Source of the DNA: Brachybacterium sp036311905
GTDB taxonomy: Bacteria > Actinomycetota > Actinomycetes > Actinomycetales > Dermabacteraceae
Length of the DNA stretch: 64,000 bases
Direction of reading: 5' to 3'
Assembly (NCBI RefSeq): GCF_036311905.1
Contig: NZ_JAZDCH010000018.1
Location: 1 to 64,000, forward strand
Under the pieces are notes generated by a model. That model was not told the origin of the DNA and did no database searches. It saw only the letters and a list, made by a program, of their open reading frames with translations. Below are positions 1 through 7,521 of the stretch, piece after piece; position 1 is the first letter of the stretch, and each line of letters starts with the position of its first letter. The position numbers were made by a program, and so were the translations under genes.

Positions 1-42
1 CCCGCACCCCTCCCCCGGAACCGACAGGCCCTCTGTCCGCAA

Positions 43-60
43 CCCCCCCCCCCCCCCCCC
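43..60. repeat. Poly-C homopolymer tract (18 C)
   Basis: Eighteen consecutive C residues lie just downstream of the stop codon of the first minus-strand gene. Such a long tract is unusual even at this GC content. It may be a slipping, variable-length tract or an assembly length error. No promoter or gene could be assigned to the first 88 bases. Confidence 0.9.
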
Positions 61-88
61 GCCGCTGTGTGTCGGCGGGGGGCGATGC

Positions 89-931
89 TCAGGCGCCGGC
101 GAAGGGCAGCAGCGCGGCGTTGACCTCGTCGGCGTGGGTGCTGAGCAGGCCGTGCGGAGCACCTTCGATCTCGACGTACTGCGCCTGCGGGACGAGGTCG
201 CGGAAGCGTCGGCCGGTCGCGTCGACGGGGAGGATGCGGTCCCCGGTGCCGTGCAGGATCAGTGTGGGCAGGCCGCTCTCGCGCACCGCCTCGACATCGC
301 CGCGGAAGTCCTCGAGCCAGGTGGGCACGACCGCGTAGGCGGCGGTGGGCGCGCTCGAGACGGCGACGTTCCAGCTGCCGTCGACCGCCTCCTGGCTGAT
401 GCGGGAGCCGAGCGTCTCGTCGAGGTTGTAGAAATTCGCGAAGAAGTCCCGGAACCAGGCGTAGCGGTCCTCGCGGGCGGAGGCGCTGATCCCGTCGAAG
501 ACCTCCTGCTCGACGCCCTCGGGGTTGTCCTCGCCGCGCAGCAGGAACGGCTCGAGGGAGGCGAGGAAGGCGAGGCGCGAGATCCGCTCGTGGCCGTGGC
601 GGGAGACGTAGCGGGCGAGCTCGCCGGTGCCCATCGAGAAGCCGACCAGGGTGACGTCCCACAGGTCGAGGGTCTCGAGGACGGTGTGGAGGTCGTCGGC
701 GAAGGTGTCGTAGTCGTACCCGGTGGTGACCTTCGAGGACTTCCCGAAGCCGCGCCGGTCGTAGGTGATGACGCGGTGGCCCGCCTCGAGCAGGGCGCGG
801 GTCTGCAGCTCCCAGCTGTGCCCGTCGAGCGGGTATCCGTGGAGGAGCAGGACGGGGCGGCCGGAGCCGTGGTCCTCGTAGTACAGCTCGACGGGGGTGG
901 AGTTCTCGGTGCCGACGGTGATGGTGCCCAT
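89..931 (-). CDS. Alpha/beta hydrolase, non-heme chloroperoxidase type
   Basis: A 280-aa alpha/beta-hydrolase-fold protein of the length usual for the non-heme haloperoxidase/esterase group. Visible catalytic elements are the oxyanion-region motif LLLHGYPLDGHSW, the nucleophile elbow GFSMG, the acid in HGTGDRILP and the histidine in GAPHGLL, so the Ser-Asp-His triad is complete. No signal peptide is present, so it is probably cytoplasmic. I chose the ATG at 931 because GGAAGG lies just upstream and homology starts at MGTITVG; the frame stays open further upstream but that part is low-complexity. The natural substrate cannot be told from sequence. It is probably monocistronic. Confidence 0.85.
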   Translation of the reverse strand: MGTITVGTENSTPVELYYEDHGSGRPVLLLHGYPLDGHSWELQTRALLEAGHRVITYDRRGFGKSSKVTTGYDYDTFADDLHTVLETLDLWDVTLVGFSMGTGELARYVSRHGHERISRLAFLASLEPFLLRGEDNPEGVEQEVFDGISASAREDRYAWFRDFFANFYNLDETLGSRISQEAVDGSWNVAVSSAPTAAYAVVPTWLEDFRGDVEAVRESGLPTLILHGTGDRILPVDATGRRFRDLVPQAQYVEIEGAPHGLLSTHADEVNAALLPFAGA

Positions 932-1131
932 GGGCCTTCCTTCCGGACGAGGCGAGGACGGTCGTCCCCGCCGAGGACTCCACCGTAGAGAACCCGCGCC
1001 CTCGCGTCGCCCCCCCGGGCCGGGACCTGACTCGCCCCGGGGTCGCCAGCTCGGGGGACCCCAACCCCGGGACGCCGATTCCCCGGGATCGCCGCCCCCA
1101 GACCCCGACCCGCCCCGAAACCCCCGCACTC

Positions 1132-1170
1132 TGGGGGAATGGAGCGTCTATTCCCCCAAGTTCGTGGGGG
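1132..1170. other. Two mutually exclusive hairpins in a 348-bp gene-free gap
   Basis: The gap from 932 to 1279 holds no supported gene. Inside it, TGGGGGAAT (1132-1140) pairs with ATTCCCCCA (1150-1158). The same CCCCCA (1153-1158) can pair instead with TGGGGG (1165-1170). The two stems share one arm, so only one can form at a time. They lie downstream of the YbaK-type gene and upstream of the hydrolase, both on the minus strand, so they may act as a terminator or readthrough element. The rest of the gap is C/G-rich and featureless. Confidence 0.5.
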
Positions 1171-1279
1171 TTATGGACGCGGGCTGGGTGTGGGGCCCGA
1201 CGTCGGAGTTCTTGGCGAAGGCGGGGGCGGCGGGGGTTTGGGGCAGGGGTTCGGGGCGCGGTGGCGAGGGCTGCGGACC

Positions 1280-1759
1280 TCAGGGCGCCTGGAGCCCGGT
1301 GACCTCGGCGACCTGGGCGTCGAGGTGGGCGAGCGCCGCGGCGGCGTCGAGCGTGACGGCGCTGCCGTGGGCGCCTGCCCCGAGGGAGATGCGTCGGCCG
1401 GGCTCGTCCACGAGGGAGGCGTCGGCGATGACCGGCCAGGCGGTGGTGGAGCCGAAGGGCGTGATGGTGCCGCGCTCGTAGCCGGTGACCTCCTTCGCCA
1501 CCTCCTTGTCCGGCATCGACAGCCGGTTCACGCCGAGCAGCGCGCGCAGCAGCGGCCAGGAGATCTCCCTATCGCCCGGGACCAGCACGAACAGGAAGTC
1601 GCCCTCGCCGCGGCGCACCACCAGGGTCTTGACGATGTCGCGCGGCTCGACGCCGCGGGCGGCCGCCGCCTCGGCGAGGGAGCCGACGCGTCCGTGACGG
1701 GTGATCTCGTACTCCAGCCCGGAGGATTCGAGGGCCGCGATCGCACGCTGTTCGCTCAT
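1280..1759 (-). CDS. YbaK/EbsC-family aminoacyl-tRNA deacylase
   Basis: A 159-aa protein spanning a single YbaK/ProX editing domain. The family hydrolyses misacylated tRNA, typically Cys- or Ala-tRNA(Pro), as a free-standing editing factor in the cytoplasm. The conserved lysine segment DIVKTLVVR and the later GSTTAWPVIAD and ISLGAGAHGSAV segments are recognisable. Length is normal for a stand-alone family member. The ATG at 1759 is the only good start, with MSEQRAIAAL leading straight into the domain. The exact tRNA specificity cannot be read from the sequence. It diverges from the GGCT-like gene at 1901. Confidence 0.85.
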   Translation of the reverse strand: MSEQRAIAALESSGLEYEITRHGRVGSLAEAAAARGVEPRDIVKTLVVRRGEGDFLFVLVPGDREISWPLLRALLGVNRLSMPDKEVAKEVTGYERGTITPFGSTTAWPVIADASLVDEPGRRISLGAGAHGSAVTLDAAAALAHLDAQVAEVTGLQAP

Positions 1760-1900
1760 GGTCCCCAGCGTAGGCCCGCCACGCTCCGCCCGTCCGTCCG
1801 TGCGCCGCCGGCCGCCGCGCTCCGCCGCCGATCCGGGCTCAGCCACCACCCGCCCCCGCGCTCCGCCGACCCTCGCGCCGCCCGGCGCTACCCTCGGAGC

Positions 1901-2650
1901 ATGCCCGTCGACGCCTCCGACCTCACCCCTCAGGCCTACCCGTGGCCGGTCGAGCTGCCTCCCCTCGCCCTCCTGCAGGGTGACGGCACGGTGCGTCCGC
2001 TCGCTCCAGCCGCTGGACCCGCCGACGGACCCGCCGCCCTGGACGAGGCCCTCGCCTCCGCCGGGGCCGTTCCGCGCTCCGAGCGCTGCCTGCTGCTGAC
2101 CGTCGGCTCGCTCGCCGCCCCGCAGGTCCTCGCCGAGCGATACGAGCGGGCGGGTCTGCACGGGGACGCCGCCGTCGCGACCGGCCTGGTCGCAGCGAGC
2201 GTCACCGGTCTCGCCGTCGGCCACAGCGCCCACGCTTCCCGCCGCGGCTATGTGCCCGCCGCCCCGTACGCCGCCCCCGGTGTGCGCACCGAGCTGCGGG
2301 CGATCTGGGTGAGCGAGGAGCAGCTGGCCGCGCTCGACGCGACCGAGCCGAACTACGAGCGCCTCACCCTGCCCGCCGCCCCGCTCGAGCTCACCCTCGC
2401 GGCCGGCGAGGCCCCGGCGGAGGTCGAGGTGTATGCGAGCCGGCACGGGGTGATCGGCCGGCTCCGCCCGCTCCCGTTGCACATCAGCCAGCAGCAGCTG
2501 TTCGAGCGGCTCGCGGTGCTCGTGGATCCCGATCCGTTCGAGGGCCCGGCCGACGAGGTCTGTGCACGCCTCGCCGCCGACCCCGGCGACGTCCGCGCGC
2601 TGCTCGCCTCCCACGGCCTCGACATCCCCGACGGCCTGCCCCGCAGCTGA
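1901..2650 (+). CDS. GGCT-like (gamma-glutamylcyclotransferase-fold) hypothetical protein
   Basis: A 249-aa cytoplasmic protein of unknown role. The segment LLTVGSLAAPQVL resembles the substrate-loop start of the gamma-glutamylcyclotransferase fold, and LDATEPNYERLTL resembles the later conserved Asp/Glu/Tyr segment of that fold, so I place it in the GGCT-like group with modest confidence. I see no other domain. The ATG at 1901 begins MPVDASDL; an in-frame extension to 1139 would overlap the opposite-strand gene and is rejected. It converges on the molybdopterin oxidoreductase gene, whose stop lies 27 bp downstream. Confidence 0.65.
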   Translation: MPVDASDLTPQAYPWPVELPPLALLQGDGTVRPLAPAAGPADGPAALDEALASAGAVPRSERCLLLTVGSLAAPQVLAERYERAGLHGDAAVATGLVAASVTGLAVGHSAHASRRGYVPAAPYAAPGVRTELRAIWVSEEQLAALDATEPNYERLTLPAAPLELTLAAGEAPAEVEVYASRHGVIGRLRPLPLHISQQQLFERLAVLVDPDPFEGPADEVCARLAADPGDVRALLASHGLDIPDGLPRS

Positions 2651-2677
2651 ACCCGCGCGGAGCGCCCCCGTCGGCCG

Positions 2678-4291
2678 CTAGGCGACCGTGAAGCGGATCG
2701 TGTGCCAGCCGCTCGCCCCGTCGGGAGCGGGCGCCGCGCGCTCGTCGGTCTGCAGCTCGCCTTCGCCGTCGGTGGCGCGGACCGAGATGGAATGATCGCC
2801 CGGGCTCGCGTCCTCCCAGCGCAGGGACCACTGCACCCAGGTGTCCTCCGAGATCGCCGCGCCGAGCTCCGCCTCGCGCCACTCTCCGTCGTCCAGCTGG
2901 ACCTCCACGCGCGAGATCCCGCGCTGCTGCGCCCAGGCGGTGCCGCCCAGCATGACGGCGCCGTCGGCCTCCGCGGTGAGGTCCCCGAAGGAGCGGGGCA
3001 CGTCGACGCGGGAGGCGATCTTGATGGGCCCCCGCTCCGACCAGCCGCGGGTGGACCAGTAGGCGACGTCGTCCGCGAAGCGGGTCACTTTCAGCTCGGT
3101 GAGCCACTTGGTCGCCGAGACGTAGCCGTACAGACCGGGCACCACCATGCGCACCGGGTAGCCGTGCTCCTCGGGCAGCGGCTCGCCGTTCATCCCCACG
3201 GCGATCAGCGCATCGCGGCCGTCGGTGAGAGCCTCCAGCGGGGTCGAGGCGGTGAATCCATCGACCGAGCGGGAGAGGACCATGTCCGCGCCGTCCTGCA
3301 CCCCGGCGCGCTCCAGCAGGGTCCCGACGGGGACACCGAGCCAGGTGGCGTTGCCGGCGAGGTCGCCGCCGACGGGGTTGGACACGCACGCCAGCGTCAC
3401 GTGCGCCTCGACCATCGGCTCGGCGAGCAGCTCCTCGAAGGTCAGCGTGACCTCGCGGTCCACGAGTCCGTGGATCCTCAGCTCCCAGGTGGTGGGGTCC
3501 ACGCGGGGCACCGACAGTGCGGTGTCGATCCGGTAGAAGTCGGCGGCGGGGGTGAGGATCGGAGGCATGCCCTCGAGCTGCACCTGGGCGGCCTCGGGGA
3601 TCGGATCGGCCGCGGTCTCCGGCCTCGGGAGCACGAACTGCGCGATGGTGCGGGCCCGCTCCCGGGCCGCGCCCACACCCCGTGCCACCCCGCCGCCGAT
3701 CAGCGCGACGACGCCCACGCCGCCGGTGACCACGAGGGCGCGTCGGCGGGACCAGGCCGCCTGGTCCGGCTCCTCCTGGTCGGCGCCGGACCCGCTCAGC
3801 GCCCGCAGCAGGAGCCGCAGGACGGGCACCGCGACGAGGGTGCCGACGAGGGTGGGGACCAGGTCCAGCACGCTGTTCTGCGCGCGGGTGAGGACCAGGA
3901 CGGCGGCGAGCACGCCGAGTCCGGTGAGCAGGATGCCCGCGAGGGCCGGCCGACGCGCTCCGATCCATCCGATCAGCCCTGTCAGCACCCCGTACACCAC
4001 CGCCATCGAGGCGAACAGCACGGGCTTGTCCCACGTGCCCACCAGGGAGATGACCAGGTCCTTCACCCAGGGCGGGACGATGTCGACGAACGCCGAGCCG
4101 ACGGCCACGAAGGGCGCGGACGAGGAGCTGAAGCCGAGAGCGACCAGCTCCGCCACCGCCACCAGCAGCAGCCCGGAGACGAGACCGGCGAGCACGGGCG
4201 CGAGCCGGCCGGCTGGGGCGGAGCGGTCGTTCGGGGCGGAGCGGCCGCCCGGTGCGACCGTGCCGCCGGGATCGCTCTGCCCGGTGTTCAC
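2678..4291 (-). CDS. Membrane-anchored molybdopterin-dependent oxidoreductase (sulfite-oxidase/YedY fold)
   Basis: A 537-aa protein in two parts. Residues ~30-205 hold about five hydrophobic segments. The remainder is an oxidoreductase molybdopterin-binding domain followed by a C-terminal Mo-co dimerisation-like domain. Cys302, in LACVSNPVGG, is the expected protein ligand to molybdenum. YedY/SuoX relatives act outside the membrane on sulfite, methionine sulfoxide or similar substrates; the substrate here is unknown. The GTG start overlaps the rskA stop (GTGA), so it is translationally coupled and is the last gene of the fasciclin-sigK-rskA operon. That makes it a likely SigK target or effector. 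Confidence 0.85.
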   Translation of the reverse strand: MNTGQSDPGGTVAPGGRSAPNDRSAPAGRLAPVLAGLVSGLLLVAVAELVALGFSSSSAPFVAVGSAFVDIVPPWVKDLVISLVGTWDKPVLFASMAVVYGVLTGLIGWIGARRPALAGILLTGLGVLAAVLVLTRAQNSVLDLVPTLVGTLVAVPVLRLLLRALSGSGADQEEPDQAAWSRRRALVVTGGVGVVALIGGGVARGVGAARERARTIAQFVLPRPETAADPIPEAAQVQLEGMPPILTPAADFYRIDTALSVPRVDPTTWELRIHGLVDREVTLTFEELLAEPMVEAHVTLACVSNPVGGDLAGNATWLGVPVGTLLERAGVQDGADMVLSRSVDGFTASTPLEALTDGRDALIAVGMNGEPLPEEHGYPVRMVVPGLYGYVSATKWLTELKVTRFADDVAYWSTRGWSERGPIKIASRVDVPRSFGDLTAEADGAVMLGGTAWAQQRGISRVEVQLDDGEWREAELGAAISEDTWVQWSLRWEDASPGDHSISVRATDGEGELQTDERAAPAPDGASGWHTIRFTVA

Positions 4292-5115
4292 AGCTCTCCC
4301 ACGGCGACCACGTCGGTGGGCTCCGGGGAGCCGCCGGCCGGCTCGACGCTCAGTCCGATCTGCACCGAGGCGGGCATCGGGCCCGAGAGCAGCGTCGTCC
4401 CGTCGGCGTCCGTCAGCACTCCCATGTCATGGGCTCCGTCCTCATCGATCATCCAGAGCTGGTAGGTGCGGTCTTCCGGGAGGTCCGGCAGACCGCCCGC
4501 CTGGATGACCATGGCCTCCCGGTCCCGCGAATACAGCACCTGCAGCGCCCCGCCGGAGGAGGACTCGACGGTGACGTGGGCGGCGTCGGCGGAGGCCATG
4601 ATGGTGCGCACCATCTGCTGCTCCTGCGCGGCGTCGGCCGATGTGGCCTCCAGGGCCTCGATCCTCGACTCCGCCTGCCGGAGCTCGGCGCGTTCGGAGG
4701 CCCAGAGCCCCAGCCCGGCCACGCTCGTGAGCAGCAGGGCCGCCGCGGCGACCCCCGCCCAGAGGGCACGCCGACGCGCGGCGCGGAAACGCTCCAGGGA
4801 GACGACCTCGCCCGCCGGGCGCCGGTCCTCGGGAGGCTCGGCGGCCGACGACGTCGGCCCAGGGGCCTCCGCGGGAGTGGTCGGCGGCAGCTGGCGGGTC
4901 CGGGACACCTGCGCCATGACGGAGGCCTTGAGGTCGGCCGAGGGTGCGACCCGGGGGAGCCCCTGGGCGAGCTCGGCGGCGGTCTCCCGGAACGAGGCGG
5001 CCTCGGCCGCCGCCTCGGCGTCCTCCGCCAGGTAGGCCTCGACCTCCGCCCGCTCGGCGTCGTCGAGGGCATCCAGGGCCCAGACGCCGCTCATGTCGTG
5101 CTGTCGCTCGGTCAC
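4288..5115 (-). CDS. rskA: Anti-sigma-K factor RskA
   Basis: A 275-aa single-pass membrane anti-sigma factor. Residues 1-50 (starting MTERQHDMSGVWALDALDD) are the sigma-binding region typical of RskA-type proteins, without a zinc-binding HxxxCxxC motif. A transmembrane helix spans about residues 118-139 (ALWAGVAAAALLLTSVAG). The C-terminal ~130 residues form the extracytoplasmic RskA domain. The family sequesters its ECF sigma factor until regulated proteolysis releases it. The GTG start overlaps the sigK stop (GTGA), and the stop overlaps the oxidoreductase start, so all three are coupled. Confidence 0.9.
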   Translation of the reverse strand: MTERQHDMSGVWALDALDDAERAEVEAYLAEDAEAAAEAASFRETAAELAQGLPRVAPSADLKASVMAQVSRTRQLPPTTPAEAPGPTSSAAEPPEDRRPAGEVVSLERFRAARRRALWAGVAAAALLLTSVAGLGLWASERAELRQAESRIEALEATSADAAQEQQMVRTIMASADAAHVTVESSSGGALQVLYSRDREAMVIQAGGLPDLPEDRTYQLWMIDEDGAHDMGVLTDADGTTLLSGPMPASVQIGLSVEPAGGSPEPTDVVAVGEL

Positions 5116-5717
5116 GTGGTCACCCCCAGCCTGTCCCGCAGGACGATCATCCCGTCACGGATCCGAGTCTTCGCCGTCCCGACCGGGATGTCGAGGAGGG
5201 CGGCCACCTCCCGATGGGTGTAGCCGCCCATGTAGGCCAGGCGGATCGCATCGGCCTGCACGGCGGTCAGCGATCGCAGGGCGGACTCCACCCGCTGCGC
5301 CTCCACCCTCAAGATCCCCTCCTCCTGCACGTCCACGACCTGCTCCTCGATGATCCGCATCCCCTCGGCCGAGTCCCGACGCCGCGAGGCCTCGGTGGCG
5401 CGGACGGTGTCGACGGCCCGGCGGTGCGCGATCATGCACAGCCAGCTCCGCGCCGAGCCGCGTCGCGCATCGAAGCGCGTGGCCTGCCGCCAGATCTCCA
5501 CGAGCACCTCCTGCAGCACCTCCTCGCTGAGCGCGGGATCGCGCACCACGTGCCGGATCAGACCCAGCAGCAGCGGCGCGACCTCGTCGTACAGCCGCGA
5601 GAAGGCGTCCTCGTCGCCCAGAGCGACGCGGTGCAGGAGCTCCGGCCAGGGCGGATCGGCGCGATCAGCGCCGCCGATCACGCTCCAGCCGGGCTCCTCC
5701 TGGGGATCAGGGGGCAT
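5112..5717 (-). CDS. sigK: ECF RNA polymerase sigma factor, SigK type
   Basis: A 201-aa ECF sigma factor with region 2 (DAFSRLYDEVAPLLLGLI, then the -10-binding FDARRGSARSWLCMIAHRRA) and region 4 (LTAVQADAIRLAYMGGYTHR, then a helix-turn-helix ending GTAKTRIRDG). Pairing with an RskA-type anti-sigma and a fasciclin (MPT70/83-like) gene matches the mycobacterial SigK arrangement, which is why I name it sigK. It lies 37 bp after the fasciclin gene in the same direction. In the family, SigK drives genes for secreted fasciclin proteins and is held by RskA at the membrane. Confidence 0.9.
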   Translation of the reverse strand: MPPDPQEEPGWSVIGGADRADPPWPELLHRVALGDEDAFSRLYDEVAPLLLGLIRHVVRDPALSEEVLQEVLVEIWRQATRFDARRGSARSWLCMIAHRRAVDTVRATEASRRRDSAEGMRIIEEQVVDVQEEGILRVEAQRVESALRSLTAVQADAIRLAYMGGYTHREVAALLDIPVGTAKTRIRDGMIVLRDRLGVTT

Positions 5718-5754
5718 CGCCGCTCCTCCGTGGACTGTGAGCAGTGTGCCCTGA

Positions 5755-6435
5755 TCAGCCCTGCTCCGTCATCGAAGGCGGCATCAGGACGGTGTCGATG
5801 AGGTAGACGGTGGCGTTCTGCGTCTGCACGCCGCCGCAGATCACGGCGGAGTCCCCGACCATCAGGGCGTCACCCTCGCCGGTGACCTCGATCTCCTCGC
5901 CCTGGACCGTCATGTGGGTCCCGGCGATCTCGTCGGGGCTCATCTGCCCGGGCACCACGTGGTACGTGAGGACCGTGGTCAGCGCATCGGAATCCGCGGC
6001 CAGAGCCTCGAGGTCCGCCGCGGGCACCGCCGCGAACGCCTCGTCGACCGGGGCGAACACCGTGAACTCGTCCCCGTCGAGGGTGTCGGCGAGGTTCACG
6101 TCGGGGTTCAGCTCGCCGGAGACCGCGGAGGTCAGCGTGGTGAGCATCGGGTTGTTGGAGGCGGCGACGGAGACCGGGTCCTGGGCCATGCCCTCCACGG
6201 AGCCGGCGCCGTCGGGCACCAGCTCCGCGTAGTTCGCGCAGCCCGGTCCGACCAGGTTCGCCGCCGGATCCATCGCCTCGCCGCCGCCGTCGGAGGCCTC
6301 GCTCTGCTCAGCAGCCGGGGGGTTCTGGCTCTCCTCGACGGCGGGGTCCTCGCCCATGCCGCCCGAGCAGGCGCTCATCAGCGCGACCGTGGCCGCCAGG
6401 GCTCCCAGCCGGGGGAGCATCGTGCGTGTCGTCAT
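5755..6435 (-). CDS. Fasciclin-domain lipoprotein (MPT70/MPT83-like)
   Basis: A 226-aa secreted lipoprotein. A signal peptide ends in a lipobox (LMSAC, Cys23). A low-complexity acidic linker rich in E, S, A and G follows, then one fasciclin (FAS1) domain from about residue 90, containing NPMLTTLTSAVSG, FTVFAPVDEAF and LTYHVVPG. Such proteins sit on the cell surface and are thought to act in adhesion. In mycobacteria, homologues are the main SigK targets. The ATG at 6435 has GGAG upstream. It is the first gene of the fasciclin-sigK-rskA-oxidoreductase unit and is preceded by a SigK-like promoter. Confidence 0.9.
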   Translation of the reverse strand: MTTRTMLPRLGALAATVALMSACSGGMGEDPAVEESQNPPAAEQSEASDGGGEAMDPAANLVGPGCANYAELVPDGAGSVEGMAQDPVSVAASNNPMLTTLTSAVSGELNPDVNLADTLDGDEFTVFAPVDEAFAAVPAADLEALAADSDALTTVLTYHVVPGQMSPDEIAGTHMTVQGEEIEVTGEGDALMVGDSAVICGGVQTQNATVYLIDTVLMPPSMTEQG

Positions 6436-6487
6436 GACCGTCTCCTTCGTTCTCCGTGGGCGACACCGGGGCGGCGTCACGGGAGTG

Positions 6488-6514
6488 GTTCGGAGCGGTC
6501 GGCCGATCGGATGG
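6488..6514 (-). promoter_or_regulatory. Candidate SigK promoter of the fasciclin operon
   Basis: On the minus strand, CCATCC (6514-6509) is followed after 15 nt by CCGAAC (6493-6488). The mycobacterial SigK consensus as I recall it is CCATCC, 16-17 nt, CCGAAT, so this is a close match with a slightly short spacer. The implied transcript start near 6480 leaves about a 45-nt leader to the ATG at 6435. The rest of the 6436-6762 gap shows no gene. Confidence 0.6.
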
Positions 6515-6674
6515 GAAGGATCGGGAGCGGATCCGACGCGGACCCGATGGGGAGCAGAGGAGAGGGGCCCGACGGCGACCGGCGTCACCGGCGGCACCCG
6601 ACGGCGACCGCCCCCGCTCATCCGCGCTCGTCCCCGCTCGACGCTGTGACCTCCCGTACACCGGTCCGCATCGG

Positions 6675-6705
6675 TTGGACGTGCTCGGCGGGCTCGCTGT
6701 AGAGT
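6675..6705 (+). promoter_or_regulatory. Candidate promoter for the tRNA-Ile transcript
   Basis: TTGGAC (6675-6680), a 19-nt gap and TAGAGT (6700-6705, preceded by TG) form a plausible housekeeping promoter about 58 bp upstream of tRNA-Ile. The spacer is longer than the usual 17 nt, but the TG before the -10 may compensate. Confidence 0.45.
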
Positions 6706-6762
6706 TGCACGTCGGTGGCCGTCGGCACTCACCCCCGCAAGGGACTGTGCAGATCCGCCCAC

Positions 6763-6836
6763 GGGCCTATAGCTCAGTCGGTTAGAGCGCTGTCCTGATA
6801 AGACAGAGGTCACTGGTTCAAGTCCAGTTAGGCCCA
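6763..6836 (+). tRNA. tRNA-Ile (anticodon GAT)
   Basis: A 74-nt cloverleaf. The acceptor stem GGGCCTA pairs perfectly with TAGGCCC, followed by discriminator A. The D-arm contains AGCTCAGTCGGTTAGAGC, the anticodon loop is CTGATAA with anticodon GAT, and the T-arm is CTGGTTCAAGTCCAG. CCA is not encoded. It lies directly upstream of the DLW-39 gene and tRNA-Ala, an arrangement common in Actinobacteria. Confidence 0.97.
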
Positions 6837-6856
6837 CTTCGAGGTACGGAGGACTC

Positions 6857-7036
6857 ATGAAGAGGTTCGTCACCACCGTCGCCGTCCTGATCGGGACCAC
6901 CGCGGCCGGGCTGCTCGCCTGGCGCAAGATCGAGTCCGATCGGATTCGCAATGATCTGTGGTCCGAGGCCGAGCGGATCTCCGCCGAGCAGGACGCTCAC
7001 GAGGCCGTTCCGGCGCCCGTCGCCTCCCAGAACTGA
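6857..7036 (+). CDS. DLW-39 family small protein
   Basis: A 59-aa protein starting MKRFVTTVAVLIG, with one hydrophobic N-terminal helix (residues ~4-20) and a conserved IRNDLWSEA segment that gives the family its name. Actinobacterial members are typically found between tRNA-Ile and tRNA-Ala, as here. A ribosome-binding site (ACGGAGG) precedes the ATG at 6857. Function is unknown; the single N-terminal helix suggests membrane association. Confidence 0.85.
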   Translation: MKRFVTTVAVLIGTTAAGLLAWRKIESDRIRNDLWSEAERISAEQDAHEAVPAPVASQN

Positions 7037-7063
7037 TCCCCCTGCGGGATCACAACTGAATAC

Positions 7064-7136
7064 GGGGACTTAGCTCAGTTGGTAGAGCGGTAGCTTTGCA
7101 AGCTTCAGGTCAGGGGTTCGACCCCCCTAGTCTCCA
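7064..7136 (+). tRNA. tRNA-Ala (anticodon TGC)
   Basis: A 73-nt cloverleaf with acceptor arms GGGGACT and AGTCTCC (one G-T pair), discriminator A, anticodon loop TTTGCAA (anticodon TGC) and T-arm CAGGGGTTCGACCCCCCT. CCA is not encoded. It is probably co-transcribed with tRNA-Ile and the DLW-39 gene and ends at the hairpin at 7166. Confidence 0.97.
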
Positions 7137-7165
7137 CTCGAGAAACCGTGAGACAGTGACTCGTC

Positions 7166-7197
7166 ACGAGGGCCCCACCGTGAGGTGGGGCCCTCGT
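7166..7197 (+). terminator. Strong hairpin terminator after tRNA-Ala
   Basis: A perfect 14-bp stem (7166-7179 with 7184-7197) closes a GTGA tetraloop 29 bp after tRNA-Ala. No T-run follows, which is common for actinobacterial terminators. Confidence 0.85.
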
Positions 7198-7256
7198 GCT
7201 GTCCGGAGGCGGGCGGTGGCGGCGATCCTCGGTCGACCTCTCACGCCGACGCGGTG

Positions 7257-7292
7257 ATACGTGTCGGTCACAGCGGTGTTACCGACACGTAT
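7257..7292. repeat. 12-bp perfect inverted repeat (ATACGTGTCGGT / ACCGACACGTAT)
   Basis: Arms at 7257-7268 and 7281-7292 are perfectly complementary around a 12-nt spacer. It lies between the tRNA terminator and a possible small membrane ORF. It could be an operator or a second terminator; I cannot decide. Confidence 0.7.
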
Positions 7293-7521
7293 GACAGCGT
7301 GGCCGCGCCGGCCGGAGGATGCCGGGTGCCCCGCCACGCCGCGGGGCACTGCGGAATGCCCCCCGGGGGGAGTGGTTCTGGCGCTCCTGGTGGCCAGGGT
7401 GATCGGGGCGGCGCTGCCCGTCCTGGGCGCGAGTCTGGTGCTGTTCGTCGTCGTGGACACCGCCGGGGGACTCCTGCGCGGGCGCGGGGACGGGTCCGGT
7501 CCGACGCGATCGCCGCGGTGA
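7291..7521 (+). CDS. Possible small single-pass membrane protein
   Basis: An open frame of 76 codons from ATG 7291. Its C-terminal half is a convincing hydrophobic helix (VVLALLVARVIGAALPVLG, then SLVLFVVVDTAGG) followed by a basic tail. The N-terminal ~35 residues look like non-coding GC-rich sequence, so translation may begin later; no clear ribosome-binding site marks a start. It ends one base before the stop of the convergent crtR gene. I do not recognise it, and it may be spurious. Confidence 0.3.
   Translation: MTAWPRRPEDAGCPATPRGTAECPPGGVVLALLVARVIGAALPVLGASLVLFVVVDTAGGLLRGRGDGSGPTRSPR

Noticed and set aside
134..988. Long plus-strand ORF opposite the alpha/beta hydrolase
   Set aside because: Shadow frame of a gene with a complete catalytic triad; composition is Gly/Val/Glu-rich without domain features.
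1139..1900. N-terminal extension of the GGCT-like protein
   Set aside because: It would be antisense to the whole YbaK-type gene; homology-like sequence starts only at ATG 1901.
6763..7300. Integration (att) site at the tRNA genes
   Set aside because: Both tRNAs are complete, no partial tRNA copy or integrase is seen, and the palindrome at 7257 does not match tRNA sequence.
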